Part shown: positions 27,277 through 38,261 of the stretch, one piece after another
Numbering within the stretch: position 1 is the first letter of the stretch
Layout of the letters: every line of letters starts with the position of its first letter
DNA from: Paraburkholderia bryophila
GTDB taxonomy: Bacteria; Pseudomonadota; Gammaproteobacteria; Burkholderiales; Burkholderiaceae
Length of the DNA: 64,000 bases
Reading direction: 5' to 3'
NCBI RefSeq assembly: GCF_003269035.1
Contig: NZ_QLTK01000002.1
Location: forward strand, 248,001 to 312,000
The notes under the pieces: generated by a model
Told to the model about the DNA's origin: nothing
What the model saw: the letters and a program-made list of their open reading frames with translations, nothing else
Database searches by the model: none
Program-made: the position numbers and the translations under genes

Positions 27277-28148
27277 CGGTCGAGCACGCCTTGCACGCTG
27301 TCGGCGATCAGATTCACGCCGACCACCAGCGAGGCGATCGCACCCGCCGCAAACACCACGGTCCACCAGGCGCCGCCGGCCATCAGCGTGTACGACTCGG
27401 AGAGCGCGAGGCCCCAGTCGGCGGAAGGCGGCTGAATGCCGAAGCCGAGAAACGACAGCGTGGCAACCGCGAAGATCGCGTAGCCGAGCCGCACGGTGGC
27501 CTCGACGATGATCGGCGGCAGCACGTTCGGCAGAATCTCCGCGAACATGATGTACGGCGCGCGCTCGCCACGCAGTTGCGCGGCGGCCACGTAGTCGAGA
27601 TGGCGTTCGGCGAATACGGCGGCGCGCACGGTGCGCGCGGTGATCGGCGTGAAGGTGATGCCGATCACGAGGATCACCGTGAAGTTCGACGCGCCGACCG
27701 CGGCCAGCGCGAGCAGCGCGACGATCACGAGCGGCAGCGCGAGCACGGCGTCGATCGCGCGGCCCACCACGTTGTCGACCCAGCCTTCGAAATAGCCGAC
27801 GATCAGGCCCAGGGTGGTGCCCGCCACGGTGCCGAGCAGCGTGGCCAGCGGCGCGATGGTCAGAATGTCGCGCGCGCCGACGATCACGCGCGAGAACACG
27901 TCGCGGCCGAGCTGGTCGGTGCCGAACCAGTGGGTGCGATCGGGCGGCATCAGCGAATTGAGCGGATCGGACGCATACGGATCGATCCGCACGATCCATT
28001 GCCCGGCGAGCGCACAGACGATCCACCACGCGACGATCACCACGCCCACCACGAAGGTCGGCGAGCGCAGCAGCACGCGCAATTGATCGAAGCGCGGCTC
28101 GGCGAGCGCGCGTGGGGTAGACGGTGACGGTGGGACGAGGGTGCTCAT
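27273..28148 (-). CDS. ABC transporter permease, DppC type
   Basis: 291 aa inner-membrane protein of the peptide/nickel permease family. A polar N-terminus is followed by five or six transmembrane segments (VGVVIVAWWIVCALAGQWI first), then the DppC-type periplasmic block RIDPYASDPLNSLMPPDRTH and WFGTDQLGRDVFSRVI. The cytoplasmic EAA loop that docks the ATPase is at YIMFAEILPNVLPPIIVEA. Overlaps its neighbours by four bases on both sides (ATGA). Confidence 0.95.
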   Translation of the reverse strand: MSTLVPPSPSTPRALAEPRFDQLRVLLRSPTFVVGVVIVAWWIVCALAGQWIVRIDPYASDPLNSLMPPDRTHWFGTDQLGRDVFSRVIVGARDILTIAPLATLLGTVAGTTLGLIVGYFEGWVDNVVGRAIDAVLALPLVIVALLALAAVGASNFTVILVIGITFTPITARTVRAAVFAERHLDYVAAAQLRGERAPYIMFAEILPNVLPPIIVEATVRLGYAIFAVATLSFLGFGIQPPSADWGLALSESYTLMAGGAWWTVVFAAGAIASLVVGVNLIADSVQGVLDR

Positions 28149-29182
28149 TCGGCGCTCCTCACGCGCAAGCGCGGATTGAGCAGCACGTGCAGCGCATCGG
28201 CGACGAGATTGGCCACCGTGTACACCACGCCGATGGTCAGCACACCCGCTTCGAGCATCGGAAAGTCCTTGGCCTTGGCGGCGTTGTAGATCAGCGAGCC
28301 GATGCCCTGGTAGTGGAACAGCGTCTCCACCACCACCAGCCCGCCGATCATGTAGCCGAGCTGCGTCGCGGCCACGGTAATGGTGGGCAGCAGCGCGTTG
28401 CGCAACACGTGCCGCCAGATCACGACACGGCGCGGCAAGCCCTTGAGAATCGCGGTGCGGGTGTAGTCGGCGTCGAGCGCCTCGACGGTGCCCGCCCGCG
28501 CCATGCGCGCGATGTAGCCGAAGAACACCAGTACCAGCGGCAGCACCGGCAGAATCAGATGGCGCAGTTGTTCGAGCACGCTCGCATCGGGCGGATACGA
28601 CGCTTCGATCGGCAACCATTGCAGCCAGATGCCGAACACCAGAATCAGCACGATCGACGAAACGAACTCCGGCACCACGGTGGCCGACAAACCGGCAATG
28701 CTGATCGTGCGATCGAGCCAACGCCCCGCGTGCATGGCGGACCACACACCTCCCGCGATACCGAGCGGCACGACCACGATAAAGGCGAGCAGACCGAGCC
28801 TGGCCGAATGCGCGAGCGCGTCGGCGATAAACGGCCCGACCGGTTCACGATACGCGTACGACAGCCCCATGTCGCCGCGCACGAAATGCGAAATCCACTC
28901 GACGTATTGCGTGAGCAGCGGCCGGTCCGCGCCGAGCTGATGATTGAGCGCGGCAACCGCGCGCGCATCGGCGAGCGGCCCGAGCACCGCGCGGCCGATA
29001 TCGCCGGGCAGCAACTGGCCGCCCGCGAACACGATCACCGACAGCAACCACAGCGTGATCAGCGACAAACCCACGCGCGTCGCGAGAAACCGCACCACGC
29101 GCGCCGCGTTGCCGCTGGAGGCCGAACGCGTGGGCGGGGTGGCCGGGGTGGGCGAGCTGGGCGGGGTCACCGTGGTCGACAT
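28145..29182 (-). CDS. ABC transporter permease, DppB type
   Basis: 345 aa. A ~30-residue Pro/Thr/Ser-rich cytoplasmic start precedes the DppB-type first helix (VVRFLATRVGLSLITLWLLSVIVF). Six transmembrane segments; the EAA loop is VIWRHVLRNALLPTITVAA. Pairs with the DppC-type permease to form the membrane channel. Coupled by ATGA to the next gene and 30 bp downstream of the binding-protein gene. Confidence 0.95.
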   Translation of the reverse strand: MSTTVTPPSSPTPATPPTRSASSGNAARVVRFLATRVGLSLITLWLLSVIVFAGGQLLPGDIGRAVLGPLADARAVAALNHQLGADRPLLTQYVEWISHFVRGDMGLSYAYREPVGPFIADALAHSARLGLLAFIVVVPLGIAGGVWSAMHAGRWLDRTISIAGLSATVVPEFVSSIVLILVFGIWLQWLPIEASYPPDASVLEQLRHLILPVLPLVLVFFGYIARMARAGTVEALDADYTRTAILKGLPRRVVIWRHVLRNALLPTITVAATQLGYMIGGLVVVETLFHYQGIGSLIYNAAKAKDFPMLEAGVLTIGVVYTVANLVADALHVLLNPRLRVRSAE

Positions 29183-29212
29183 CGTGAGTTCCTGCCGAAG
29201 ACGCGCCGGCGC

Positions 29213-30877
29213 TTACGCGCTCAACACCGTGCGGTCGAAATACAGTTGCGCGAGCGCGGTGAAGCGCACACCGTTCACGCCCTTACGCATCGCGATCAGT
29301 TGATCGTAGAAGAACGGAATGACGACGGGCGTCTCGTCGAGCAGCAGCGTCTGGATCTGACCGGAGATTTTCTTCTGCGTGCCGAGATCGACCGCGGCGA
29401 CGAATTGCGCGACCAGCTGATCGTATTGCGGGTTCTTGAAGTGGGCGGCGTTCCATGTGCCGGTGCTGGTGAGCGGCGCATTCAGGAACACGTTTGGCAC
29501 GCCGCGATGACCATAGTCGGTGATGCCGAGCGGCGAGTCGAGCCAGTCCGATTTGCCCGGCGTGCCGGCGCCGTAATACAGCGACTGGCTCTCGACCTTC
29601 AGGTTGATGCGCACGCCGATCGCTTTCGCCGCGTTCTGCACGACCACCGCGAGATCGGGAATCTCCATGTACTTTTCGGTGGTCAGCGTCACGTCGAAGC
29701 CGTTCGGCACGCCGGCCTGCGCGAGCAGTTGCTTCGCCTTCGCGACGTCGAGCCTGCGTTGTGGAACGCCCGCATCCGACGACGGAAAAACCGGCGCGAA
29801 CGGACTGTCGTTGCCGAGTTGCGCGCGACCCTTGAAGAGCCCGCGCACCAGTACGTCGCGATCGAGCGACAACGCCAGCGCCTGGCGCACGCGCTTGTCC
29901 TTGAACAGCGGACTGTCGTTGCGCATGTGAATCTGGCGGTGCGCGCTCGACTTCACGCCGACGGCCTTGTACGCCGGATTGTTCAGAATGCTGGCGCCGC
30001 CCTGCACGGTGAAGGTGCCCATCACGTCCGCCTGGTGGCCTTGCAGGGCGAGCAACTGCGCCTGTTCGTCGGCGTAGAAAGAAAACTGTACGCGTTGCGG
30101 TAACGCTTTATCGCCCCAGTAGTCCGGGTTGCGCACGAACGACGCGCCGACCTTGGCCTGATACTTTTCGAGCTTGAATGGACCGGTGCCGATAAAGCTT
30201 TTTTCGTAACCGCCCGCGTAGTTGGCGGGCAGGATCACGGCGTTGTAATTGTCCGAGGATACGTAGTACGGGAAGTTGCCGTTCGGCGCATCGAGATGAA
30301 ACGCGACCGTGTGATCGTCGACCACTTTCGCGCCGCCCTTCGACAGCACGCCCTTCAACACCGAGAGCGCCGCCGAGCCGCTCGCCGGATCGGCGAGGCG
30401 GTCGAAGGTGGCGACCACGTCTTTGGCGCCGAACACCTGGCCGTCGTGGAACTTGACGTTCGGGCGCAGCTTGAAGGTCCACACGTCGCCCTTGTCGTTC
30501 GGCTTCCACGACAACGCGAGCGCCGGCTTCAGCACGAGTTTTTCGCCGTCGTCGTCGATCAGGAATTCGCCGGTCTGGTTCAGCAGCGCGAGGCTCGCGG
30601 CGTCCGTGACGGTGAGCGGATCGACCGCGCCCGCGGGCGTCAGGTGGGCCACACGGATCGTCTGATCAGACGCGGCGGCATTGCCTTGGGCACGGGCACG
30701 CGGTGCGTTCAGCACGCCGCCACCCACCAGCGACAAACCGATCACGCTCGCATAGCGCAGCAGTTCGCGGCGCGTGAGGCGGCCGGCGGCGAATTCGTCG
30801 AGAGCGTGGTGGCCGTACGCGTCGGCGCTGAGGCGGGCTGCGTCGAGGTCGGGGAATCGGTCCGTGGGAGTCTTCAT
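29213..30877 (-). CDS. ABC substrate-binding protein, family 5, Tat-type signal
   Basis: 554 aa from the ATG at 30877. Peptide/nickel-type periplasmic binding protein (DppA/OppA class), first gene of the operon. Instead of a simple Sec signal it has a 34-residue polar leader followed by LTRRELLRYASVIGLSLVGGG, a twin-arginine motif at residues 36-37, with cleavage expected near APRARAQ. Family landmarks follow: LALSWKPNDKGDVWTFKLRPNVKFHDG and RQALALSLDRD. The ligand could be a peptide, opine, glutathione-like compound or metal chelate; it cannot be read from sequence. Tat export implies folding before secretion. Confidence 0.92.
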   Translation of the reverse strand: MKTPTDRFPDLDAARLSADAYGHHALDEFAAGRLTRRELLRYASVIGLSLVGGGVLNAPRARAQGNAAASDQTIRVAHLTPAGAVDPLTVTDAASLALLNQTGEFLIDDDGEKLVLKPALALSWKPNDKGDVWTFKLRPNVKFHDGQVFGAKDVVATFDRLADPASGSAALSVLKGVLSKGGAKVVDDHTVAFHLDAPNGNFPYYVSSDNYNAVILPANYAGGYEKSFIGTGPFKLEKYQAKVGASFVRNPDYWGDKALPQRVQFSFYADEQAQLLALQGHQADVMGTFTVQGGASILNNPAYKAVGVKSSAHRQIHMRNDSPLFKDKRVRQALALSLDRDVLVRGLFKGRAQLGNDSPFAPVFPSSDAGVPQRRLDVAKAKQLLAQAGVPNGFDVTLTTEKYMEIPDLAVVVQNAAKAIGVRINLKVESQSLYYGAGTPGKSDWLDSPLGITDYGHRGVPNVFLNAPLTSTGTWNAAHFKNPQYDQLVAQFVAAVDLGTQKKISGQIQTLLLDETPVVIPFFYDQLIAMRKGVNGVRFTALAQLYFDRTVLSA

Positions 30878-31140
30878 CGATGGAGTGTCCAGTCCGTTTC
30901 TGCTGCCGGTTCTGAAGGACCGCACGTGACGCGCGCGAGCGGCGACGTTTGAGCGGTGAAAAAAGCGCAGCGGCGTACGCGGGGTAGCGAAAAGCTGCGT
31001 GAGACGGCTTCAGTGTAAGCGATTGCCCTGCGATCCGGCGCGCTTGCCGCGCTGCCGGGTTGTCGATTGGCGGATAAAAGGGCGGGTGTGTATCGCCATC
31101 ACAACGTTCTGCGAAGCCGCCTCGCGACGGCGGCCGCAAG

Positions 31141-31656
31141 TCAATGATCGTGCGGATGCTTGTGAATCGGATCGACCCAGAACACGGTCTCCGGCGCCTC
31201 TACCGCGTCGATGTTCAGATTGACCACCACCGCCTCGTTGTCGCTGCGCACCAGCACGCATTCGAGCGGGTCGTCGGTGCTCGCGTTGATCTCCTGATGC
31301 GGCACGTACGGCGGCACGAAGATGAAGTCGCCGGGACCGGCTTCGGCGGTGAACTCGAGATGTTCGCCCCAGCGCATGCGCGCCTGGCCGCGCACCACGT
31401 AGATCACGCTTTCGAGCGCGCCGTGATGATGCGCACCGGTCTTCGCATTCGGATGAATCGTCACCGTGCCGGCCCAGATTTTTTGCGCGCCGACCCGCGC
31501 GGCGTTGATCGCGGCCGCGCGATTCATGCCCGGCGTCTGCGCGGTGTTGCTGTCGAGCTGATCGCCCTTGATGACCTTCACGCCGTGCTCGCGCCAATCG
31601 ACCGGCGCCGCCGGTTGCTCGGCCTTGTAATGCGGATGTTCGTGATCCTGGCTCAT
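31141..31656 (-). CDS. Cupin-domain protein
   Basis: 171 aa from the ATG at 31656 (GAGGAG upstream). The cupin barrel spans ~50-150, with the metal-type motif 1 NAKTGAHHHGALESVIYVVRG and motif 2 GDFIFVPPYVPHQE. The His residues and Glu are all present, so a metal site is likely. His-rich ends (DHEHPHYK and HKHPHDH) flank the domain. Probably a small dioxygenase, isomerase or metal-binding protein; function open. It lies 263 bp upstream of the ABC binding-protein gene on the same strand, so co-transcription is possible but not shown. Confidence 0.85.
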   Translation of the reverse strand: MSQDHEHPHYKAEQPAAPVDWREHGVKVIKGDQLDSNTAQTPGMNRAAAINAARVGAQKIWAGTVTIHPNAKTGAHHHGALESVIYVVRGQARMRWGEHLEFTAEAGPGDFIFVPPYVPHQEINASTDDPLECVLVRSDNEAVVVNLNIDAVEAPETVFWVDPIHKHPHDH

Positions 31657-31777
31657 GATGTGTCTCCTCGTGGGCGTCGATCCCGCCGATCGGCATGGCG
31701 CCGTCCTGCATTTTTGCACGTTCGCCAACGTTGGGAAACGGGTGGGTGAACGTGCTGCCGTGAATGAACCGTGAATG

Positions 31778-31806
31778 AAAAAAGCCCGTCCACAGGGGAC
31801 GGGCTC
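31778..31806 (-). terminator. Rho-independent terminator of fusA
   Basis: Leftward-reading stem AGCCCGTC / GACGGGCT followed by TTTTTT (seen as aaaaaa at 31778-31783 on the plus strand), 80 bp beyond the fusA stop codon. Confidence 0.85.
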
Positions 31807-31887
31807 GTTCGAGTCGTGCGCCTGTGAGCTGCCCGCTTACGCGAGACGGAACTCATGGCGCACGACGCGTGCCTGCTACCGCAGCGC

Positions 31888-33993
<2,106 letters not shown>

Positions 33994-34316
33994 GTGAACC
34001 TCCTTGGAATGGCGCGCCAGAAACGCTTGCCGGGCGGCAGTCTTGTGCTACCCGGGGAGCTGGGTGCTGCTTTACTAAGATTACTAGGATAGCGCGTCGG
34101 CCCGGCTTTTGCAGGAATCTTGCCAGGCAGGTCAGTGGCCTGCCGGCGGGGTTCCGGCGGTTGCCGTCCGCGCGCTGGCTACGATATGGGGACATGTAGC
34201 CGATAAAAAAGCCGGCGCCTGTTTGGCAGGCACCGGCTTTTCGAAAGCGGCGGGATGAAGCGGTGGGATCGGCGGGCGGCGCTGGCCGCCGCGATCGAGA
34301 TGGATCGACTCGCGGC
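33994..34316. other. Intergenic region, about 320 bp
   Basis: Promoter region of the leftward fusA and the terminator of the DUF192 gene. No further gene seen. Confidence 0.5.
34205..34243. terminator. Terminator of the DUF192 gene
   Basis: Strong stem AAAGCCGGTGCCTG / CAGGCGCCGGCTTT with T-runs on both sides when read in either direction; the leftward run (TTTTTT) is the longer. Confidence 0.88.
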
Positions 34317-34823
34317 TTATTGCGCGGCCGGCAAACCCTGGATCTTCATCCCCGGTTTGATGCCCTTCGACGTGAACCAGCCTTTGCTCATTTCCAACGC
34401 GTACATGCCGTTGTTTTTCGGGCAGTGATTGTCGGTGGTCTCGGCCTGCATTTCGTCGATGTCGGTGACCGTGCCGTCGGCGCGCATGAACGCGATCGAC
34501 AGCGGGATCAACGTGTTCTTCATCCAGAAGCAATGCACCGCCCGTTCGTTGAAGACGAACAGCATGCCTTCGTTCGGCGCGAGGGTCGTGCGATACATCA
34601 AACCTTGTTCGCGGTCCGCGTCGTTCGAGGCGACTGCCGCGTCGATCACGAACATGCCGGCGGTCAGCTTGGCGCGCGGAAATTCACTGGGCTGCTTCGC
34701 ACCGGGCGGCATGTCCTGCGCATGAGCAGGGGCGGCGGTGCTGGCGGCGAACGAGAGCGCGGCGAGCGGCAGTGCAACGGCAACGGCGAAGCGCGCAATC
34801 AACGAGCGCATGGGAAATCGCAC
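34317..34823 (-). CDS. Exported DUF192 protein
   Basis: 168 aa with a signal peptide (FAVAVALPLAALSFAASTAAPAHAQ). The DUF192 domain (~45-165) has its standard blocks: VASNDADREQGLMYRTTLAPNEGMLFVF, CFWMKNTLIPLSIAFM, and GMYALEMSKGWFTSKGIKPG. The family is a small beta-barrel of unknown activity, often periplasmic. The start may be the ATG at 34811 instead of 34823. Likely a separate unit with its own terminator. Confidence 0.88.
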   Translation of the reverse strand: MRFPMRSLIARFAVAVALPLAALSFAASTAAPAHAQDMPPGAKQPSEFPRAKLTAGMFVIDAAVASNDADREQGLMYRTTLAPNEGMLFVFNERAVHCFWMKNTLIPLSIAFMRADGTVTDIDEMQAETTDNHCPKNNGMYALEMSKGWFTSKGIKPGMKIQGLPAAQ

Positions 34824-34878
34824 GGCATGACTCCTTGCTGGAAATTAACCCGCGAATGTTACGCGAGCGCGTCAAAAA

Positions 34879-34914
34879 CAAAAAGGCAGATCGCCTTGCG
34901 GTGATCTGCCTTTC
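34879..34914 (-). terminator. Terminator of the small Ala/Lys-rich protein gene
   Basis: Leftward-reading stem AAAGGCAGATCACC / GGCGATCTGCCTTT (loop gcaa) followed by TTGTTTTTG. Confidence 0.85.
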
Positions 34915-34966
34915 AACGCCGTAAAGAACGGCAATGAAGCTAGTTCTTGACTGCGTTTTTACAAAC

Positions 34967-35161
34967 TTATTCCGAAGCGCCCGAAGCTGCTGCTGCTGCA
35001 GCTGCCTTCTTGTGCGACTTCTTGTGTGCTGCCTTCTTCGTGGTCTTCTTTGCCGACGAAGCTGCTGCCGGTGCCGACGCTGCTGCGACCGGTGCCGATG
35101 CTTGTGCGAATGCTGCCGTTGCGAAGAGGCCAGCGACCAGAGCGGCGATCAGTTTGTTCAT
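34967..35161 (-). CDS. Tiny exported Ala/Lys-rich protein
   Basis: 64 aa. A perfect signal peptide (MNKLIAALVAGLFATAAFAQ) followed by a 44-residue mature part of Ala, Ser and Lys with KKTTKKAAHKKSHKK, similar in composition to the basic tails of histone H1-like proteins but exported. GAGGATTC lies upstream and a strong terminator downstream, so the gene is very likely real. Function unknown; it may bind acidic surface polymers or extracellular DNA. Confidence 0.8.
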   Translation of the reverse strand: MNKLIAALVAGLFATAAFAQASAPVAAASAPAAASSAKKTTKKAAHKKSHKKAAAAAAASGASE

Positions 35162-35620
35162 TTTGAGAATCCTCAGCTTTAGTTAATTAACCAAATGACC
35201 CGGTTATGTAAGAGTCATGTCGGTAAACGTGCCATCCACCTTTCGGTTGACAGCGCATCGAACAAATTTTTCGACGCGTCTGTTTAGCGCTCAGACTCCC
35301 CGCGTCGACCGCGTGAGCGGCTTGTGCAAAGGCCCTTAAGGCTGAATGCCGGATAGCTTCGGGCGGCATCTGCGTCGAATAACGCGTGAGCTCGCAACGC
35401 GGTTGACGTAATTTTTCTGAAAAATTTATAGGCCGTCGAGCTAAAGCAAATGGAATAGTGCGAGGGTGTCGCGTGCCCACTTGTTTCACGCTTTTTTATT
35501 GGCGGTTTCACGCAATTATTTGTTTGCGAATACAACGGGTTAGTCGGCTTATCCACAGCGTTCGAGTCAGGCCCGGTGCAGCGGCTTCGATGCGCGGATT
35601 CGATCTCCGCGTTCGATGCG
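35162..35620. other. Intergenic region, about 460 bp, lower GC
   Basis: Contains the promoter of the small Ala/Lys-rich gene, a GTTAATTAAC palindrome at about 35182-35191, and a lone perfect DnaA-type box (TTATCCACA, 35549-35557). No gene supported. Confidence 0.45.
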
Positions 35621-36190
35621 TCAGGCGACACCTTCCCATGGCGCCTTCAGCGGCAATTCGACGCTTTGCCCCGGTTGGAGTCCGAGTGAAAGAATGTCGA
35701 GCGCGCCGATGCCCACGCGCACGAGACGCAGTGTCGGGAAGCCGACCGCGGCCGTCATGCGGCGCACCTGGCGGTTCTTGCCTTCGGTGATCGACAACTC
35801 GATCCACGTGGTGGGGATCGCGGCGCGATGGCGAATCGGTGGCGTGCGGGTCCACAGCGTGTCGGTCGGTTCCACGTAGTCGGCGCGGCAGGGCTGCGTC
35901 ACGTAATCGCCGAGGTCGACACCGCGCGCGAGTTGCTTCAACGCGACACTATCCACCGCGCCTTCCACCTGCGCCCAATAACGTTTGACGAGCTTGTGGC
36001 GTGGTTCGGCGATACGCGCTTGCAAGGCGCCGTCGTCGGTCAGGAGCAGCAGGCCTTCGCTATCGGAATCGAGCCGGCCCGCCGGATAGACGCCCGGCAC
36101 CTTGACCCAGTCGGCCAGCGACGCGCGCGTCTCGTGAGGGGAAAACTGGCAGATGGTGCCGAACGGTTTGTTCAGAGCGAGCAGACGCAT
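35621..36190 (-). CDS. rluE: 23S rRNA pseudouridine synthase, RluE type
   Basis: 189 aa. RsuA/RluB/RluE family without the N-terminal S4 domain, as in RluE, which converts a uridine of 23S rRNA helix 90 region (U2457 in E. coli) to pseudouridine. Motif I LALNKPFGTICQFS; catalytic Asp in YPAGRLDSDSEGLLLLTDDG; motif III GKNRQVRRMTAAVGFPTLRLVRVGIG. Monocistronic and divergent from icd. Confidence 0.93.
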   Translation of the reverse strand: MRLLALNKPFGTICQFSPHETRASLADWVKVPGVYPAGRLDSDSEGLLLLTDDGALQARIAEPRHKLVKRYWAQVEGAVDSVALKQLARGVDLGDYVTQPCRADYVEPTDTLWTRTPPIRHRAAIPTTWIELSITEGKNRQVRRMTAAVGFPTLRLVRVGIGALDILSLGLQPGQSVELPLKAPWEGVA

Positions 36191-36560
36191 GGAGAGGGCT
36201 GGGTGAAAGTGGTGCGGAGTCGCGCGGCGCGGGTGAACGGCAGGCCGTGCCGCTTGGCGCCGGCAGGGCGTTGGGCCGGATAGTCAATGGCGGGATGATA
36301 ATGCATAATGCGCGCCGATAAGCCTCTTGTCTTATATAAGATATAAGACTTGTGGGTCGCGGATTAGCATGTCGCGAACGCGCGGCCGACGTGCCGTCAT
36401 GTTGGAAAACCCCGAGCTGCGGCGGCCGTGTTGCGCCGGCCGCGTGGGCTAGAATAACGGCCAGGCCGCTTGCAGGCGTCCGGCATTGCGCGTAGCGAGG
36501 AAGCGCCCATTTTCGCAGTCTCCCATCAGCTTTCAGCCTAGCCTTCACTGGAGTCCGATC
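36191..36560. other. Divergent intergenic region rluE-icd, 370 bp
   Basis: Holds promoters of rluE and icd and the palindrome at 36329-36349. No gene supported. Confidence 0.5.
36329..36349. promoter_or_regulatory. Palindrome upstream of icd (candidate operator)
   Basis: GTCTTATAT - aag - ATATAAGAC, perfect 9+3+9, which also contains the 12-bp palindrome TCTTATATAAGA. It lies 210 bp upstream of icd in an AT-rich island that could overlap a -10 element. Confidence 0.6.
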
Positions 36561-37817
36561 ATGCCGTATCAGCACATCAAGGTCCCCACCGACGGTGACA
36601 AAATCACCGTCAACGCCGATTTCTCGCTCAACGTTTCCGACCAGCCGATCATTCCGTTTATCGAAGGCGACGGCACGGGTCTCGACATCACGCCGGTGAT
36701 GATCAAGGTGGTGGATGCCGCGGTAGAAAAAGCGTACGCAGGCAAGAAGAAAATCCACTGGATGGAAATCTATGCCGGCGAGAAGTCGACCAAGGTGTAC
36801 GGTCCGGACGTGTGGCTGCCGGAAGAAACGCTGCAGGTGCTCAAGGAATACGTCGTGTCGATCAAGGGGCCGCTCACCACGCCGGTCGGCGGCGGTATCC
36901 GTTCGCTGAACGTCGCGTTGCGCCAGGAACTGGATCTGTATGTGTGCCTGCGGCCGGTGCAGTATTTCAAGGGCGTGCCTTCGCCGGTGCGCGAGCCTGA
37001 AAAAACCAACATGGTGATCTTCCGCGAGAACTCGGAAGACATCTACGCCGGTATCGAGTGGCCCGCTGAGTCGGAGCAGGCGAAAAAGGTCATCAAGTTC
37101 CTGCAGGAAGAGATGGGCGTGAAGAAGATCCGCTTCCCGGATACGTCGGGGATCGGTATCAAGCCGGTGTCGCGTGAAGGCACCGAGCGTCTGGTGCGCA
37201 AGGCGATCCAGTACGCGATCGACAACGATCGCCGCTCGGTCACGCTGGTGCACAAGGGCAACATCATGAAGTTCACCGAAGGCGCGTTCCGCGACTACGG
37301 TTATGGACTGGCGCAGAAAGAGTTCGCTGCGGAACTGATCGACGGTGGTCCGTGGATGAAGATCAAGAATCCGAAGACCGGTAGCGATATCGTCGTTAAA
37401 GACGTGATTGCAGATGCGTTCCTGCAGCAGATTCTGTTGCGTCCGGCCGAATACGACGTGATCGCCACGCTGAATCTGAACGGCGACTACGTGTCGGATG
37501 CGTTGGCCGCGCAAGTCGGCGGAATCGGTATCGCGCCGGGCGCGAATATGTCGGATTCGGTCGCGATGTTCGAAGCCACGCACGGCACCGCGCCGAAGTA
37601 CGCGGGCAAGGACTACGTGAATCCGGGTTCGGAAATTCTCTCGGCGGAAATGATGCTGCGTCACCTCGGCTGGTTCGAGGCGGCGGAACTGATCATCAAG
37701 TCGATGGAAAAATCCATTCTGCAAAAACGCGTCACGTACGACTTCGCGCGCTTGATGGAAGGCGCGACGCAGGTGTCGTGCTCGGGTTTCGGTCAGGTGT
37801 TGATCGAGAATATGTAA
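36561..37817 (+). CDS. icd: Isocitrate dehydrogenase (NADP+)
   Basis: 418 aa from the ATG at 36561 ([18 protein letters not shown]). TCA cycle enzyme converting isocitrate to 2-oxoglutarate and CO2, making NADPH. Landmarks: [17 protein letters not shown], the substrate Ser region [35 protein letters not shown], the Asp metal ligands near [15 protein letters not shown], and [11 protein letters not shown]. Length equals the E. coli-type dimeric enzyme. A terminator follows 40 bp after the stop. Confidence 0.97.
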   Translation: MPYQHIKVPTDGDKITVNADFSLNVSDQPIIPFIEGDGTGLDITPVMIKVVDAAVEKAYAGKKKIHWMEIYAGEKSTKVYGPDVWLPEETLQVLKEYVVSIKGPLTTPVGGGIRSLNVALRQELDLYVCLRPVQYFKGVPSPVREPEKTNMVIFRENSEDIYAGIEWPAESEQAKKVIKFLQEEMGVKKIRFPDTSGIGIKPVSREGTERLVRKAIQYAIDNDRRSVTLVHKGNIMKFTEGAFRDYGYGLAQKEFAAELIDGGPWMKIKNPKTGSDIVVKDVIADAFLQQILLRPAEYDVIATLNLNGDYVSDALAAQVGGIGIAPGANMSDSVAMFEATHGTAPKYAGKDYVNPGSEILSAEMMLRHLGWFEAAELIIKSMEKSILQKRVTYDFARLMEGATQVSCSGFGQVLIENM

Positions 37818-37858
37818 GCGCGGTGGGAGCGCCTCGCGCGTTCCGCGGCGGTCCGGCG

Positions 37859-37899
37859 AACCCCGATGGGCACGATGTGCCGTCGGGGTTTTTGTTTTT
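37859..37899 (+). terminator. Rho-independent terminator of icd
   Basis: Stem AACCCCGAtGGCAC / GTGCCgTCGGGGTT (loop gat) followed by TTTTTGTTTTT. Confidence 0.9.
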
Positions 37900-38001
37900 C
37901 AGGGAGCGGCGCGGCGAGAAGGGAAACTCTAAAGATGCACTTCGCATCAAAACGATCAGTCGTCCGATAGTTGGGACGCCTGCGACTCACGCGTAAGCCC
38001 C

Positions 38002-38033
38002 AAAAAAGAAACCCGGCACGAAGCCGGGTTTCA
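38002..38033 (-). terminator. Terminator of the cold-shock gene
   Basis: Leftward stem GAAACCCGGC / GCCGGGTTTC with loop ttcgt, then TTTTTT. Confidence 0.9.
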
Positions 38034-38054
38034 AAGGACGGGTAACGAACCGTA

Positions 38055-38261
38055 TCAGGCAGGTGCCTGGATGTTCGATGCCTGTTTGCCTTTCGGGCCT
38101 TGCACGACCTCGAACGTCACCTTTTGGCCTTCCTTGAGGGTTTTAAACCCATTCATCTGGATGGCCGAGAAGTGTGCAAACAGATCCTCACCACCTTCAT
38201 CAGGCGTGATGAATCCGAAACCTTTTGCGTCATTGAACCATTTGACCGTACCAGTTGCCAT
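38055..38261 (-). CDS. Cold-shock-domain protein (CspA family)
   Basis: 68 aa, the standard length. A five-stranded OB-fold RNA chaperone with RNP1 (KGFGFI) and RNP2 (DLFAHFS); start [17 protein letters not shown]. Binds single-stranded RNA and melts structures, in many members at low temperature. The promoter candidate lies ~140 bp upstream, leaving a long leader as is usual for csp genes. Strong terminator downstream. Confidence 0.96.
   Translation of the reverse strand: MATGTVKWFNDAKGFGFITPDEGGEDLFAHFSAIQMNGFKTLKEGQKVTFEVVQGPKGKQASNIQAPA

Noticed and set aside
27277-28029. Extension of the double-ATPase frame upstream over the permease gene
   Set aside because: The ATGA overlap and permease signatures fix the ATPase start at 27276; the extension is an out-of-frame reading of the permease.
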